From assembly GCA_945900705.1 (NCBI GenBank), contig CAMDKJ010000102.1, forward strand, positions 1 through 6,252: a stretch of 6,252 nucleotides of DNA. Direction: 5' to 3'. The notes beneath the pieces were generated by a model, which did no database searches, had not been told where the DNA came from, and saw nothing but the letters and a program-made list of their open reading frames with translations. Shown here piece after piece: positions 5,288 to 6,252 of the stretch. This DNA is from Bifidobacterium breve (lineage in GTDB: Bacteria > Actinomycetota > Actinomycetes > S36-B12). How positions within the stretch are numbered: the stretch's first letter is position 1; each line of letters starts with the position of its first letter. Both the position numbers and the translations under genes were made by a program.

Positions 5288-6252
5288 TTGTCAAAGCGCC
5301 CAGCCCCAGCCACTGGCCTTGCCCACCTTGCCGGGTCGGTGGCGGCCGGGTCAATCACCGCGACGCAATTGGTGACCCTGAGTCTGCAGCGCATTGCAAA
5401 GGACAACGCGGCATTGAACGCGGTGATCGCCTTGGACGCCACCGGTGCCTTCGCGCAAGCCAAAATAATTGATGAGTTGGTGGCCAGTGGTGCGCCGGTA
5501 GGCCCACTTGCTGGGCTTCCTTTCCTTGTTAAAGATCTCGAGGATGCCGCCGGCATGGCGACCACCAAGGGCTCGCTGACACTGGCCGATGCAGCGCTCG
5601 CCAGTTCTGATGGCTTGATCACTACACGCCTAAAGAAGGCCGGTGCGATAGCAGTAGGCAAAACTAACTTGCCGGAATTCGCGGTCGAAGGTTTCACCGC
5701 GAACAAGTTGTTCGGAACGACTCGAAATCCTTGGGCCCCTGACTGGAGCCCGGGCGGGTCAAGTGGTGGCTCTGCCGCGGCACTGGCCGCCGGACTTGCA
5801 CCGATCGCGACGGCCACCGATGGCGGTGGATCCATTCGAATCCCCGCGGCTTTTTGTGGTCTGGTCGGCATTAAGCCGACCCAGGGCCTGGTGGGTCGTC
5901 ACCCCATTCCGGATTGGATAGATCTGTCCACCGACGGCCCGATCGCCAATTGCGTTGCCGACTTGCGATTACTGCTCTCGGTGATGGCTGGGCCAACTGC
6001 GGGTGATCCAAACTCATTCGAGATGAAGCACTCCGATTATCCGAGTTCACCATCGCAGCTGATCACCATCACGCGTACCTCTGACTACGGTCCGCTACCG
6101 GTCGAGGTGGCCGAGGCATTTGCATCGGCGTCGATGGACTTCGCAAAACTTGTCGGGGTAAAACCACAATCACTCGCCCCCAACGAACTTTTTGAATCGG
6201 GCAGCCCCGACGAAGACTGGTTCGTAATTGCTGCCGCCGAACATGTGTCTTC
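5288..6252 (+). CDS. Second amidase-signature family hydrolase (3' truncated by window edge)
   Basis: The frame is open from an in-frame TAG at 5258-5260 to the end of the window and gives 321 codons of a family usually about 450-500 residues long. The triad is visible as Lys82 (FLVKDLED), Ser158 (PGGSSGGSAAA) and nucleophile Ser182 (TDGGGSIRIPA), in practically the same positions as in the other amidase. The following STDGPIANCVADLRLLLSVMAG is typical of bacterial members (quoted as STDGPIANCVA and DLRLLLSVMAG). The only early start is the TTG at 5288-5290, preceded by GAGG (5279-5282) with a five-base gap. Family similarity begins within a few residues of it. The two amidases are clearly related but differ greatly outside the signature, so they are not a recent duplication. 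It is transcribed away from the operon from a shared 201-base region. Its substrate is unknown. Confidence 0.9.
   Translation, partial: MSKRPAPATGLAHLAGSVAAGSITATQLVTLSLQRIAKDNAALNAVIALDATGAFAQAKIIDELVASGAPVGPLAGLPFLVKDLEDAAGMATTKGSLTLADAALASSDGLITTRLKKAGAIAVGKTNLPEFAVEGFTANKLFGTTRNPWAPDWSPGGSSGGSAAALAAGLAPIATATDGGGSIRIPAAFCGLVGIKPTQGLVGRHPIPDWIDLSTDGPIANCVADLRLLLSVMAGPTAGDPNSFEMKHSDYPSSPSQLITITRTSDYGPLPVEVAEAFASASMDFAKLVGVKPQSLAPNELFESGSPDEDWFVIAAAEHVS

Noticed and set aside
5257..5871. 204-codon minus-strand frame opposite the second amidase
   Set aside because: It is the low-complexity Ala/Ser/Pro-rich antisense of an evident amidase gene and resembles no known protein.

Overview
The window looks like a piece of a fatty-acid or acyl-CoA catabolic cluster from a bacterium, most likely an actinobacterium. 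That guess rests on moderately high GC by eye, frequent GTG and TTG starts, overlapping genes, and a mix of acyl-CoA dehydrogenase, two-domain MaoC hydratase, crotonase, SDR and TetR genes. A proteobacterial origin cannot be excluded. There are no tRNA, rRNA, CRISPR, insertion-sequence or phage signatures.

Layout. Positions 1-579 (+) hold the C-terminal half of an acyl-CoA dehydrogenase that begins outside the window. After 150 non-coding bases, which carry a small tandem repeat of the stop region and operator-like dyads, comes a TetR-family regulator (730-1350, +). It meets, tail to tail with a 12-base overlap, the end of a four-gene minus-strand operon. In transcription order the operon is an SDR dehydrogenase (5086-4301), an amidase-signature hydrolase (4308-2911), a crotonase-family protein (2921-2163) and a two-domain MaoC hydratase (2166-1339). 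Each gene overlaps the next by 8, 11 and 4 bases. A 201-base divergent promoter region (5087-5287) separates this operon from a second amidase-signature gene (5288 to the window end, +), which is cut off at its 3' side.

How the genes may work together (inference). The dehydrogenase would make an enoyl-CoA, the MaoC protein could hydrate it to an R-3-hydroxyacyl-CoA, and the SDR could oxidise that product. This would be a split version of the D-specific route that fused MFE-2 proteins carry out. The crotonase homologue lacks one of the two classical hydratase glutamates and may do another acyl-CoA reaction. Two amidases with the same Ser-cisSer-Lys layout suggest that the substrate carries an amide bond. 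No CoA ligase, CoA transferase or thiolase is visible, so the pathway is incomplete here.

Regulation. The 10-mer GCGCTAGCGG, containing the palindrome CGCTAGCG, occurs upstream of the TetR gene and again inside a 26-base imperfect dyad between the predicted operon promoter and its first gene. This is the best regulatory lead: one TetR repressor that could control itself and the operon. I see no clearly new type of biological system. The unusual points are the gene combination, the shared operator candidate, the crotonase substitution and the repeated stop-codon region.
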